From NCBI GenBank assembly GCA_964491785.1, contig CAZBGS010000009.1, positions 1-64,000 on the forward strand: a DNA stretch of 64,000 nucleotides, read 5' to 3'. The DNA comes from RZZS01 sp964491785. Its GTDB lineage: Bacteria; Pseudomonadota; Alphaproteobacteria; Micavibrionales; Micavibrionaceae. How positions within the stretch are numbered: the first letter of the stretch is position 1; each line of letters starts with the position of its first letter. The position numbers were made by a program, and so were the translations under genes. The notes under the pieces are model-generated. The model had not been told where the DNA came from, ran no database searches, and worked only from the letters and a program-made list of their open reading frames with translations. Of the stretch, positions 10,342 to 21,070 are shown piece after piece.

Positions 10342-11760
10342 TTAAGCTTGCCTCTTCTCGACTATATCCTGATCCCCGCGTCTGGCTGTCCATGAATCCT
10401 CGTCGTTATCAATGTACAGATTGAGATCCGGGTGCCTTTGCTGCAACTCGCTTCCCATTTGCCGGGCTATTGTTCGCAGGGAAGGATGTACGGTTTTTTG
10501 AGATCTCAGCTCGCTGACATAGACCATCTGCGGTATGCCGTATGAGAGCTGGCAAAGGCATGCCATCCCCATGGGATACAGATACTGATCTTTGAGAAGA
10601 TCGCGGTCTTTGCCGGGAATTGAAAGCCGCTCGATCCTTTTCAGCATTCCCTCGATCTCGCCTGCCAGAGCCATGAACCTGGCGGGGGCAAGCACTGATT
10701 CCAGCTCTTTAAGATACCAGCTGTGAAAACCGAACTTCCCGCTGATCAAAGGCACCGGGCAGTACCCGTTGCGGTGACGCTGAACATCCCGGAAGGAGCC
10801 GAAATCGAGGAGGAAATACATATTGTAAATCCCGTATTGCAGCATCCTACGGCTTAAAGGAGCGCCTTTCGGCCTGCCGGAAAACACGCTGGATTCCCTC
10901 CGGTTGGCTTCGCGGACATTCACCAGGCTGTCATCGAATACCAGCTCGCCTTTTTTAACCCTTGAAGCATCGGCTTCAGAAAGATTCTGCAGGACTTCAT
11001 CAGGCATTAAAATATGATTTTTCAGGGAATTGATGCGGGCGAAGGAATCCCTTTCCCGGTAGCGCTCGCAGTCTTCCTGCATTTCCTGCCCGTTGAAGCT
11101 GTTGCCGTAGCGTGAAAGCAGAGCCTCGTAAATATCGCATGCCACCGCGCGAATTTCCGAAAGCGGGTGGCTCTTCAGATGCCGCAGATGATCTCTCGCC
11201 TGCCGCAGATTGGTATGCCAGCTAAGCAGCGTCCCCGTCCCCGCCGGCAACAGCGAACGCAATGTGTCGAACGCCCTTGCTGAAATCGCCTTTTCCCACG
11301 ACTGTTCACTGCGGTGCTGTTTCTCGTCGAAAGGGTATATCTGCGAAAGCGCGGCTTTTACCTCCGGCATGTACCGGTTGTAAATATCTGTCCAGCCTTT
11401 CTGGATGGCGGCCGATTGCGGACTTTTGTAAGGGTCGATCATCGGCTGTTTCGAAAAGTCGAGATATCTGGTCGAAGCTTCCTGGCCGCTGTACAGCGGA
11501 TTGTCCTGTATCGCCTTGGCGACCATCATGGAGACGTTCTCAATGAAAATGGTGGTCGATCCGCAGTCGCCTATGCTCGAGTGGCCATAGCCGATATAAA
11601 ATCGCTCCATGAACTTGCCGCTGCCGGACTCCTGCACTTTTTTGACATGCTCGACAACGGTGTTGGGGGAGCGGCTGTAAAGAGCCTGAAGCATTGCGTT
11701 GTCTTCGGGATGAAGATCGTCATAAATGTAGATATCCGCTTTGCTTTTGGTCGGAGACAT
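10342..11760 (-). CDS. Duplicated ThyX-like (flavin-dependent thymidylate synthase family) protein
   Basis: 472 aa, about twice the length of a standard ThyX subunit, with two ThyX-like halves. The amino half has a GHSS motif (59-62), the QEASTRY motif (93-99) and a region resembling the ThyX rear helix (LPAGTG to about 215). The carboxy half has QRHRNGY with RHR at 328-330, but neither the SxNExSxRY continuation nor GHSS. In classical ThyX the RHR and S-x-R parts form one motif, RHRxxSxNExSxRY; here they sit in different halves. ThyX makes dTMP from dUMP using FAD, NADPH and methylene-tetrahydrofolate. Whether this protein does so is not shown. It faces the RTX gene tail to tail and starts just before the divergent ssrA. 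ATG start at 11760 with a weak ribosome-binding site. Confidence 0.75.
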   Translation of the reverse strand: MSPTKSKADIYIYDDLHPEDNAMLQALYSRSPNTVVEHVKKVQESGSGKFMERFYIGYGHSSIGDCGSTTIFIENVSMMVAKAIQDNPLYSGQEASTRYLDFSKQPMIDPYKSPQSAAIQKGWTDIYNRYMPEVKAALSQIYPFDEKQHRSEQSWEKAISARAFDTLRSLLPAGTGTLLSWHTNLRQARDHLRHLKSHPLSEIRAVACDIYEALLSRYGNSFNGQEMQEDCERYRERDSFARINSLKNHILMPDEVLQNLSEADASRVKKGELVFDDSLVNVREANRRESSVFSGRPKGAPLSRRMLQYGIYNMYFLLDFGSFRDVQRHRNGYCPVPLISGKFGFHSWYLKELESVLAPARFMALAGEIEGMLKRIERLSIPGKDRDLLKDQYLYPMGMACLCQLSYGIPQMVYVSELRSQKTVHPSLRTIARQMGSELQQRHPDLNLYIDNDEDSWTARRGDQDIVEKRQA

Positions 11761-11872
11761 AATTTAAGAAACCTCATTTTTTTACAGAAAGATTTAAAGC
11801 CTATCCGGAAACTAAAAGCATAACAAAACAAGCTTGTCAAAAGCCTGTGGATTGCGGGGATAAGAACATTTA

Positions 11873-11900
11873 TTGAAATTAAGCGTTTTTTCTCTATAAT
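11873..11900 (+). promoter_or_regulatory. Sigma-70-type promoter of ssrA
   Basis: TTGAAA at 11873-11878 and a perfect TATAAT at 11895-11900, 16 bases apart. Transcription would begin about 11907, directly before a hairpin (GCCGGA...TCCGGC, 11908-11923) at the start of the tmRNA acceptor piece. It points away from the ThyX-like gene. Confidence 0.8.
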
Positions 11901-11906
11901 TAATAA

Positions 11907-12257
11907 TGCCGGAGATATCCGGCTATGATGCTAAACGCTTTATGGAATAAGCGTAGTGGACCCGGGGGCAGTACCCGGCGGCTCCACCATTTGAAATCTC
12001 TTCTATAGGGGAAGGGTTTTAAAAGGCGGGGCCGAAACAGGATCGACACGCGTGGTAAAGGTAAAGTCTGTATCCGGTATTGTATCCGCCGTTATCGGGC
12101 TTTTTTTATAGTTGCCAACGACAACTATCTCGTAGCGAACGACAACAACCGCGAGGTTGCTATCGCTGCTTAATCGCAGTCAGTAGCTACATTAAATCCA
12201 GATCCTTAAAGATTTGGTGGGGCGCGGGGCGGCCTTGCAACAGAACTGCCCCATTTT
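11907..12257 (+). ncRNA. ssrA: tmRNA (ssrA), circularly permuted two-piece form
   Basis: tmRNA rescues stalled ribosomes and tags their products for proteolysis. The acceptor piece comes first: a 5' hairpin at 11908, a T-arm with stem CCGGG/CCCGG, and GGCTCCACCA ending at 11989. A 38-base spacer (11990-12027) follows, then the coding piece starting GGGGCCG at 12028. GGGGCCG (12028-12034) pairs over 7 bp with CGGCTCC (11979-11985), including a G-U at the third pair, the alanine identity element. The tag frame starts at GCC 12114, preceded by TATAGTT as in other tmRNAs, and stops with TAA at 12171-12173. This order (CCA end before GGGGC end) is the permuted type known from alphaproteobacteria. 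The 3' end is estimated from a TGGGGC/GCCCCA stem followed by TTTT at about 12253-12257. Confidence 0.93.
12114..12173 (+). other. tmRNA proteolysis-tag reading frame (19 residues)
   Basis: Reads ANDNYLVANDNNREVAIAA then TAA. The resume codon is GCC at 12114. The tag opens with AND-N as in other alphaproteobacteria and ends in two alanines after a hydrophobic residue, the usual ClpXP/ClpAP-type signal. It is longer than common tags of 10-15 residues and repeats the ANDN unit (residues 1-4 and 8-11), which suggests an internal duplication. Confidence 0.85.
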
Positions 12258-12309
12258 ACCGAAATCGTACTGACCTGCCCCCGGAAGCCGATTTATAGGC
12301 ACTTCTAAT

Positions 12310-12428
12310 CTTATGCATTAATCTGGCGGTAAAGTTGGAAACAATTTGCGATACTTCAGTGCTGGGGCTTGGAACTTCAAATCAGTGAACGCCCGGCAAA
12401 AAGCTTACTTGACGAGATGATGGAATAA
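12310..12428 (+). pseudogene. Remnant of a HipB-like antitoxin gene (3' end)
   Basis: Two frames together read like the end of a HipB antitoxin: a VKLETI...SVLGL stretch in one frame, then ELQISERP...LLDEMME and TAA (12426-12428) in another, joined by a one-base frameshift at about 12371. The stop overlaps the ATG of the hipA remnant by one base, as in intact hipBA operons. No HipB helix-turn-helix is visible upstream, where ssrA ends. Short and degenerate, so the call depends on the adjoining hipA pieces. Confidence 0.5.
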
Positions 12429-12696
12429 TGGCGCGATCCAAAACACATCCGCGCTTGCGCGTGTATCAGAATGGCGAAATTGTCGGCTACTTAGGCAAAT
12501 TGAGCGCAAAGCAATGAAGATGGCGATGTCCGCTGGCAATAGCAGACATTATAAAATTGATGAAATTCAGGATCGCCATTTTATCCAGACCGCGCAACGG
12601 GCAGGGTTGCCGGAATACATAGCAAAAAAGGCGTTGGAAGAAGTATGCGGCATGACAGTTATGCGCGGAATGAAGTCACGTTTATACAGCATTTAG
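12428..12696 (+). pseudogene. Remnant of a HipA-like toxin kinase gene (both ends kept, middle deleted)
   Basis: An ATG at 12428 opens 29 codons that match the HipA amino end (LRVYQNGEIVGYLGKLS), closed by TGA at 12515-12517. Directly after, from about 12514 in another frame, 60 codons match the HipA carboxy end (MAMSAGN..HYKIDEI..RHFIQTAQRAGLP). HipA kinases are about 400-440 aa, so more than 300 residues, including the whole kinase core, are missing. HipA phosphorylates glutamyl-tRNA synthetase and causes persistence; this remnant cannot. It lies just downstream of ssrA, a frequent integration site for mobile DNA. Confidence 0.65.
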
Positions 12697-12705
12697 TTTT
12701 TTGTA

Positions 12706-14571
12706 TCATACCCTTGTCATCTCCCTGATATAGCCGATGACCTGCTCGATGCACATTTCTATGCCGTTGTTCTGGGTGTCGACGATCAGCTCCGGGTTCT
12801 CTGGAGGCTCGTAAGGCGCGTCGATACCGGTAAAGTTGCTGATCTTGCCTTCGCGCGCCTTGCGGTAAAGCCCTTTCGGGTCGCGAGTCTCGCATGTCTT
12901 TAGATCTGCCCTTATATAGATTTCGTGGAAACGCCCCGAAGCGGCGGTTCTCGCCATTTCACGATCGGCGCGGTAGGGTGATATGAAAGCGGTTATCACT
13001 ATCTGCCCCGAATCCGCCATCAGAGCGGCGACTTCTCCGATCCGCCTGATATTCTCCGCCCGGTCGTCGGGTGAAAATCCCAGGTCGGCGTTGAGTCCGT
13101 GGCGCACGTTGTCGCCGTCCAGAACGTAAGTGTGATACCCGCTCTCGAAAAGCGCTTTCTCGACCGCCATGGCCAGCGTCGATTTGCCCGCTCCCGAAAG
13201 CCCGGTAAACCAGAAGACTCCGCCGTAATAGCCGTTTCGTCTCCCCCTGTCCTCATAAGGGATCAGGTGCGATACCCGGGTAATGTTCTCGGACTTGCGC
13301 TCCATGGCCTTGCGCTGGTCGGGATAGCCTTCCATGCTGATCGTGCCGCCTCCGGCGACTTCGTAGCCATCATAAAGCACCAGCCTGCCCAGCCTCGGGT
13401 TCTCGCCGTAAGGGTCGAGAGGAAGCAGGTCGCGCGCCCGCAGCGTTACCAAGGCCACGGCATTGCGGGGAACTTCGCAGCTCTCTCCGCTTGCCAGTGT
13501 TTGCGTATCGACGATCCTGTCGATGGACTGGACGGAAGCGGTAGCCTCGCTGGTGCCGTATCTGACCTTGTAGATATTTCCGACCCGAAGCGGATTCTCC
13601 GATATCCAGAACAGGTTGGCGCGAAAGACGTTGGAAAGCATCGGCAGGTCTTTTTCATGGCTGCCGATATGTCCCCGCTCGACGAAAATCCTCTCGCTTA
13701 AAGTAATGCCGGTGGCCTCGCCCGCATGCGCTTCGCTCTTCCCGCCGTTTTCCGGCCATGTTTCTATGCTCTCGACAATCGCCTTTTCATTCAGCGGCGA
13801 GAAATAAAGCGTATCGCCCTTGCGCAAAATCCCGGTCTCGACGCGGCCGACTATTATCCTCTGCCCGTCTTCTTTCCGGTACACGTCCTGCACAGGAAAA
13901 CGCAGTGGCAGCGACACCGGGGGAGGTGGAGTTTCAAGCCCGTCGAGGACGTCGAGCAGAGTGCCGCCCTCGTACCATCCCATATTCTCTCCGCGGAACG
14001 CGATCATTTCCCCCTTGCGCGCCGAAACAGGCAGGATTTCCCCCGGAGCAATCCCGATCGACTCCAGATAGTCCCGGCATTCCCCGGCTGCCTGCGAGAA
14101 TTTTTCCCGATCGTAACCCACAAGATCCATCTTGTTGACCAGAACTGTCACCTTCTTCATGCCAAGAAGCGAGAGGATATAGGCGTGGCGCTTCGTCTGC
14201 TCGCGCACTCCCTCGCTCGCATCGACGATCAGAAACGCCGCCTCTGCCGCCGCCGCCCCTGAAATCATGTTTTTCAGGAACTCCCTGTGACCGGGGGCGT
14301 CGATGATTACGAAATCGCGCTTGCCGGTGGAAAAGGGGATCTGCGTCGTGTCGATAGTCACCGCCTGATCCCGTTCCGCCTGGAAGGAATCCAGCAGGAA
14401 AGACCATTCCAGCTCTTCAATGCCCCGCCGCTTGCAGGTCTGTTGCAGTTCTTCGAACTTGCCGTCCTGCAGCGAGTGAGTATCATAAAGCAGCCGTCCT
14501 ATCAGCGTCGATTTGCCGTGGTCGACATGGCCGGTGATAACGACATGTATTTTCTTCCGCGCTTGGCTCAT
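12706..14571 (-). CDS. cysNC: Sulfate adenylyltransferase subunit 1 / adenylylsulfate kinase fusion
   Basis: Bifunctional enzyme. The amino-terminal two thirds is the CysN GTPase, which drives ATP + sulfate to APS together with CysD. The carboxy third is CysC, which phosphorylates APS to PAPS. GTPase motifs: GHVDHGKS (about 14-21), DAPGH (about 92-96) and NKMD (about 147-150). The kinase has a P-loop GLSGAGKST and the LDGDNVRHGLNADLGF motif in the last 190 residues. The ATG at 14571 shares its A with the TGA of cysD, so the two are translationally coupled; a GTG lies one codon upstream. No cysH or cysIJ is seen nearby, so PAPS may serve assimilation elsewhere or sulfation of a surface molecule (inference). 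Confidence 0.95.
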   Translation of the reverse strand: MSQARKKIHVVITGHVDHGKSTLIGRLLYDTHSLQDGKFEELQQTCKRRGIEELEWSFLLDSFQAERDQAVTIDTTQIPFSTGKRDFVIIDAPGHREFLKNMISGAAAAEAAFLIVDASEGVREQTKRHAYILSLLGMKKVTVLVNKMDLVGYDREKFSQAAGECRDYLESIGIAPGEILPVSARKGEMIAFRGENMGWYEGGTLLDVLDGLETPPPPVSLPLRFPVQDVYRKEDGQRIIVGRVETGILRKGDTLYFSPLNEKAIVESIETWPENGGKSEAHAGEATGITLSERIFVERGHIGSHEKDLPMLSNVFRANLFWISENPLRVGNIYKVRYGTSEATASVQSIDRIVDTQTLASGESCEVPRNAVALVTLRARDLLPLDPYGENPRLGRLVLYDGYEVAGGGTISMEGYPDQRKAMERKSENITRVSHLIPYEDRGRRNGYYGGVFWFTGLSGAGKSTLAMAVEKALFESGYHTYVLDGDNVRHGLNADLGFSPDDRAENIRRIGEVAALMADSGQIVITAFISPYRADREMARTAASGRFHEIYIRADLKTCETRDPKGLYRKAREGKISNFTGIDAPYEPPENPELIVDTQNNGIEMCIEQVIGYIREMTRV

Positions 14572-15368
14572 CACATATAGCCCCGCGCTCTAAGCTTTTC
14601 GAAACTGTCCTCGGTTTCCTTATCCATCCTGCGTCCGGATCTCTCGGAGGTTTTCGTTGTCTCCAGCTCCCGGATTATCTCCTCGATGTTCGAGGCGTTG
14701 CTGTCGGTGGGCATTGTTATGTTTTTCTCGCCGAGAGAACGGTATCTCTTGCCGTCCCTTGAGAAATAAAGCGGGCAGCAGGGAATGCCTTCTTTCTGCG
14801 TATATCTCCAGATATCCACCTCGTTCCACTGAAGGATCGGGTGAATCCTCAAATGGCAGCCTTCAGGAAATTCGGTCTTGTACTGATCCCAGAATTCCGC
14901 CGGCTGGTTTTTGAAATCCCAGTTGCCGTCGATCGTCCGCGGCGAAAAGACCCTCTCTTTGGCGCGCATCGATTGCTCGTCGCGCCGAATGCCGCATATC
15001 ACGCCCTGATATTTCTTCTCCCGCAAAAGGTTTTTTAGCCCCTCGGTCTTGCGCATCGCCGCTCTTGTGGCGGGAGGCAGCGAAGGATCCATTTCCTCTT
15101 CCGGCGGACACTGCCAGTTGATCACGCTCTCAAGCTTCCATTCACTGATAAGACGATCGCGGAACTGATAGACCTCGTCCATCTCCATTCCCGTATCCAG
15201 CAGCACCAGATCGAACGGCACCCTGCCGTAAAACGCCTTGCGAACCATCCACAGCATCGCCGTCGAATCCTTGCCGATCGACCACAGCATGCAAACCGGC
15301 CGCAAACGGTTATAAGCCTCGCGCAAAATATAAACCGTTCCCGATTCAAGAGAATTGAGATATTCCAA
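14571..15368 (-). CDS. cysD: Sulfate adenylyltransferase subunit 2
   Basis: Catalytic subunit of ATP sulfurylase, partner of CysN. It has the PP-loop SIGKDST and the CysD-typical C-terminal R-x-G-Y. I chose the TTG at 15368 as start: it gives the family's usual opening (LEYLNSLESGTVYILREAY), has AAAGG about ten bases upstream, and avoids the overlap with rarA that the longer frame (open to 15566) would cause. That gives 265 aa, slightly short of the roughly 300 aa of E. coli CysD. It follows rarA by 76 bases and couples to cysNC. Confidence 0.93.
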   Translation of the reverse strand: MEYLNSLESGTVYILREAYNRLRPVCMLWSIGKDSTAMLWMVRKAFYGRVPFDLVLLDTGMEMDEVYQFRDRLISEWKLESVINWQCPPEEEMDPSLPPATRAAMRKTEGLKNLLREKKYQGVICGIRRDEQSMRAKERVFSPRTIDGNWDFKNQPAEFWDQYKTEFPEGCHLRIHPILQWNEVDIWRYTQKEGIPCCPLYFSRDGKRYRSLGEKNITMPTDSNASNIEEIIRELETTKTSERSGRRMDKETEDSFEKLRARGYM

Positions 15369-15444
15369 GAAAAAGACACCTTTAAAAAACTGTAAAATTT
15401 TTTGCCGCAGCTTACAAGATTTTGCAAGGGGCGGCAATTGAGGG

Positions 15445-16758
15445 TTACTGGTTATTCCCCCGCGATTTTTGCACGCGCAGTTTTCCCCAGTATTCGAGCC
15501 GCTTTCTGATCTCCCGTTCGAAGCCGCGCTCCGGGGGATCGTAGAACTGCCTGCGGCCCATTTCATCGGGGAAATAGTCCTGCCCGGAAAAAGCTTCCGG
15601 CGTCTCGTGATCGTACTGATAACCTTGCGAATAGCCGAGATGCTTCATCAGCTTCGTCGGCGCGTTGAGGATATGCATCGGCGGCATCAGCGAGCCGGTC
15701 TCCCTTGCCGCCCGCCTGGCTGCTCCCTGCGCCGTATAGGCGGCATTGGATTTGGGGGCTGTAGCAACATAAATAAGCGCCTCGACCAGCGCCAGTTCAC
15801 CTTCCGGACTGCCCATGCGCTCATAGGCTTCCCATGCGGCTATGCAAAGCGGCAAAGCCTGCGGATCGGCAAGGCCGATATCCTCCACGGCCATTCTTGT
15901 AATGCGCCTTGCTATGAAGCGGGGATCTTCCCCTCCCTCAAGCATCCGCGAGAACCAGTACAGCGCAGCATCCGCGTCAGACCCCCTGACGCTTTTATGC
16001 AGCGCGGATATCAGGTTGTAATGCCCTTCATTGGCCTTGTCGTAGAGCGGTGCCCGCCGCTGGACAAGGGCCTTGAATTCTTCGGAAGAAAGATCATGCT
16101 CCGCCTGGTCGAGTACCTGCGAGGTCATGGCAAGCGCGTACCTTCCGTCCCCGTCGGCCATGGCCTTCATCATCTCCCGCGCCTCCGCCGTCAGCGGCAG
16201 TGGTTTCCCTGCATCCTTCTCGGCGCGTTGCAGCAGGATCTCAAGCGCATTGTCGTCAAGCCGCTTCAGCACGAACACCTGACAGCGCGACAGCAGCGCC
16301 CCGTTCAGTTCGAAAGAGGGGTTTTCCGTGGTCGCCCCGATAAGAGTGATCGTCCCGTCCTCGACCACCGGCAGGAAGGCATCCTGCTGCGATTTGTTGA
16401 AGCGATGTATCTCATCCACAAAAAGAAGTGTGCCTCGCCCATTTTGCCGCCGCGCTCTCGCGGCTTCAAAAACCTTCCTCAGATCCGCCACCCCCGAAAA
16501 AATCGCCGATATCTGCTCGAAATGCATATCCGTATGGCCGCTGAGAATCCGGGCAAGGGTGGTCTTCCCCGTCCCCGGCGGCCCCCAGAGGATCATCGAA
16601 CCGATATGCCCTGCCTCCGCCATCCTCCGTACCGGCGCACCCGCCCCGACCAGATGATCCTGCCCCGCGATCTGCGAAAGCTCCGCAGGCCGCAGCCGGT
16701 CGGGAAGGGGGCGGTGATTGTCAGGTTCCCTATTGTCCTCTTTAAACAGATCGCTCAT
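15445..16758 (-). CDS. rarA: Replication-associated recombination protein A (AAA+ ATPase)
   Basis: RarA/MgsA acts at stalled replication forks and is related to clamp loaders. Walker A GPPGTGKTT and Walker B LLFVDEIHRF are intact, with sensor 1 GATTENPS and the RarA-type C-terminal region ending near HLGYSQGYQYDHE and a YFPDE motif. 437 aa, normal for the family. ATG at 16758; a TTG two codons upstream is less likely. It lies 44 bases downstream of the DegP-like gene, a pairing common in alphaproteobacteria. Confidence 0.95.
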   Translation of the reverse strand: MSDLFKEDNREPDNHRPLPDRLRPAELSQIAGQDHLVGAGAPVRRMAEAGHIGSMILWGPPGTGKTTLARILSGHTDMHFEQISAIFSGVADLRKVFEAARARRQNGRGTLLFVDEIHRFNKSQQDAFLPVVEDGTITLIGATTENPSFELNGALLSRCQVFVLKRLDDNALEILLQRAEKDAGKPLPLTAEAREMMKAMADGDGRYALAMTSQVLDQAEHDLSSEEFKALVQRRAPLYDKANEGHYNLISALHKSVRGSDADAALYWFSRMLEGGEDPRFIARRITRMAVEDIGLADPQALPLCIAAWEAYERMGSPEGELALVEALIYVATAPKSNAAYTAQGAARRAARETGSLMPPMHILNAPTKLMKHLGYSQGYQYDHETPEAFSGQDYFPDEMGRRQFYDPPERGFEREIRKRLEYWGKLRVQKSRGNNQ

Positions 16759-16802
16759 GCACAAGAATTAGAACATTTATCGAACACTGTCCACAATTCC
16801 CA

Positions 16803-18233
16803 CTACCTCAGCATGATCCTGCTGACATTGCCTTTCCGGTTGATCACTAGGTCTATTGCAAGGCCGGAGGCGTTGAGGATCTTGTTGGCCTGACGAACAT
16901 CGGTGATTTCCTTGCCGCTCAGGCTGACGATGATATCGCCGGCGGAAACCAGCCGCGAAGCCGGAGACCTGCCATCGACTTTCGTAACCACTACCCCCTT
17001 TTCCACGTCGAGACCCATCTCGAAAGCGACCGCCGGGTTTATATTGGCGATGCTCGCTCCTTTTAACGGATGGTTCCCATCAAGCCTTGTTTCGTTGCGC
17101 GCAGGCTCGTCCGGAGGCAGGCTGGCGGTGACCCCGAATTTCATCTCCTTGCCCTTGCGCATCACGGTAAAAACGGCCTTCTCGCCGAGAGGCACCTGCG
17201 CCCAGCGGAATTTCATCTCCGCCGCGTCGCGGATTTCCCTGTTGTTGATCGCGGTGATAACGTCTCCCTGTTGCAGTCCGGCCTTGCGCGCGGGGCTTTC
17301 CCTGTGAAGCTCTGCGACCAGAACTCCGGCTGGTCTCTTGAGATCGAGCGAGGCGGCAAGGTCGGTATCTATCTGCTGTCCCGAAAGACCCAGCCATGCC
17401 CTCGCAATTCCATTATCGCCGACCTGACCCGATTCCTCCGCCGCCAGAACCACCTTCACCATTTCCGAAGGGATCGCAAAACCTATCCCGAGCGATCCGC
17501 CGGTTCGCGAATAGATCGCCGTGTTGATGCCCACTACATTGCCGTCCATGGAGACCAGCGGCCCTCCCGAATTACCGGGATTGATAGCCGCGTCTGTCTG
17601 GATGAAAAAGTTGTAGTCGTTGATATTGAGATTAGGGCGCGCCAGTGCCGAAACAATTCCGCTGGTCACCGTCTGCCCGACGCCGAACGGATTACCGATG
17701 GCAATCACCAGATCTCCGACTTCCAGGGTCTCGCTGGCCTTCACCGGAGCGTAAGGGAACTCCTCTTTATCGGCGGATTTGATCCTCAGCAGCGCCAGAT
17801 CCGAAGGCCCGTCGCTAAGCACTACTTCGGTCGGGAATTCCCGGCCGTCGGAAAGGATGACGGTAACCTCGTCCGCGCCGCGGATCACATGGGCGTTGGT
17901 GACAACCAGCCCGTCCTTGCGCACGATTACCCCGGAACCCAGCGCCGATTCTACCCTCTTGCGGGAAAGGCCCCCGCGTCCGGGCAGATTTTGTCCGAAA
18001 AACGGGGCGAAGAAGGGATCGTCCAGAAAAGGATGCCGGTAACTCGGCATCGATATCGTCCGGGTCGATGAAATGCTGACCACCGCAGGCGCGACCTTTT
18101 TCACAAGCGGCGCGAAGGAAAGGCTGATTTGCTCGCGGTTTTGCGGGGCTACCCTCTGCGCAAGCGCGGCATCCAAAGGAAAAAACGCAAGACCGATTAT
18201 AAACGCCAGTATCACCAACCCTTTGTTTTTCAT
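16803..18233 (-). CDS. Periplasmic serine protease, DegP/DegQ (HtrA) family
   Basis: Quality-control protease and chaperone of the periplasm. The ATG at 18233 has AAGGGGA in good position and opens a signal peptide (hydrophobic 6-20, cleavage near ALAQ, 23-26). Catalytic triad: His115 (TNAHV), Asp145 (SDLALL), Ser222 (GNSGGP). Two PDZ domains follow, about 265-350 and 380-470. 476 aa. The frame is open further upstream to 18284 but the extension would bury the signal peptide. First gene of the leftward run degP-rarA-cysD-cysNC; divergent from pflB. Confidence 0.93.
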   Translation of the reverse strand: MKNKGLVILAFIIGLAFFPLDAALAQRVAPQNREQISLSFAPLVKKVAPAVVSISSTRTISMPSYRHPFLDDPFFAPFFGQNLPGRGGLSRKRVESALGSGVIVRKDGLVVTNAHVIRGADEVTVILSDGREFPTEVVLSDGPSDLALLRIKSADKEEFPYAPVKASETLEVGDLVIAIGNPFGVGQTVTSGIVSALARPNLNINDYNFFIQTDAAINPGNSGGPLVSMDGNVVGINTAIYSRTGGSLGIGFAIPSEMVKVVLAAEESGQVGDNGIARAWLGLSGQQIDTDLAASLDLKRPAGVLVAELHRESPARKAGLQQGDVITAINNREIRDAAEMKFRWAQVPLGEKAVFTVMRKGKEMKFGVTASLPPDEPARNETRLDGNHPLKGASIANINPAVAFEMGLDVEKGVVVTKVDGRSPASRLVSAGDIIVSLSGKEITDVRQANKILNASGLAIDLVINRKGNVSRIMLR

Positions 18234-18401
18234 TGCTTTGATCCCCTTCCGCGAAAAAGTTAGCGCAGCCGCGCTTTTTTGCAATGTTTTTAAAGAAATT
18301 TTGCTTGAAAAAATCCACTGCTGCGCGGGTTTGCCGCATCCAAAATTAGACGAATATTCTCTTGTCCGCTAATTTAAACACTATATAAATGTTTTGGCGC
18401 T

Positions 18402-18502
18402 ATAGTACGCCATCAGTGAGCGCGTTTGCCGCTGTAGACTGTTTGAACTGCGACATAAAGACGCGCCCATTGAAGGGATAAAATATAGTACAATAATAGT
18501 AC
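18402..18502. promoter_or_regulatory. Intergenic region between degP-like gene and pflB with three ATAGTAC repeats
   Basis: The 327-base gap 18234-18560 holds no gene. It carries ATAGTAC three times on the plus strand, at 18402-18408, 18485-18491 and 18496-18502. The last two are 11 bases apart, one helical turn, about 60 bases before the pflB start. This suggests an operator or an activator site, but no known regulator is matched. No FNR-type TTGAT-N4-ATCAA site was seen. Confidence 0.3.
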
Positions 18503-18560
18503 AGTTAGGTGCCGTAAATCGTTATAGTGAATGAAGTGGAATTCAGAATTGGAGGGCCAT

Positions 18561-20876
<2,316 letters not shown>

Positions 20877-20901
20877 CTGTAAAAATAACGACCCTTCAAG
20901 A

Positions 20902-20933
20902 AACCCGCTTCGGAAATACCGAAGCGGGTTTTT
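20902..20933 (+). terminator. Rho-independent terminator of pflB
   Basis: A 12-bp perfect stem (AACCCGCTTCGG / CCGAAGCGGGTT) with a 5-base loop followed by T residues, 25 bases after the pflB stop. Confidence 0.93.
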
Positions 20934-20980
20934 ACGAAAGATATAGAGCATCGATCTATCAGGCTAAACCGTTTCCCATC

Positions 20981-21021
20981 ATTCCCGCGTCACGCCTTAA
21001 GGCGTGTTCATCTGCGGGGAT
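20981..21021. repeat. Palindromic intergenic element
   Basis: A perfect 16-base palindrome CACGCCTTAAGGCGTG (20991-21006) inside an outer imperfect pair (ATTCCCGC ... GCGGGGAT). This resembles REP-like intergenic palindromes of proteobacteria. It lies between pflB and the small secreted protein gene. Confidence 0.5.
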
Positions 21022-21070
21022 CCGGTAATGAGTGCAGCTTTGCCGCACACCTTATATTCCGGTGGCAAGG

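Noticed and set aside
12080..12298. 72-codon open frame inside the tmRNA
   Set aside because: It crosses the tmRNA pseudoknot region and tag; only the 19-codon tag is supported.
20934..21070. Possible tRNA or small RNA near the 20981 palindrome
   Set aside because: No cloverleaf or tRNA T-arm sequence; it is a simple palindrome.
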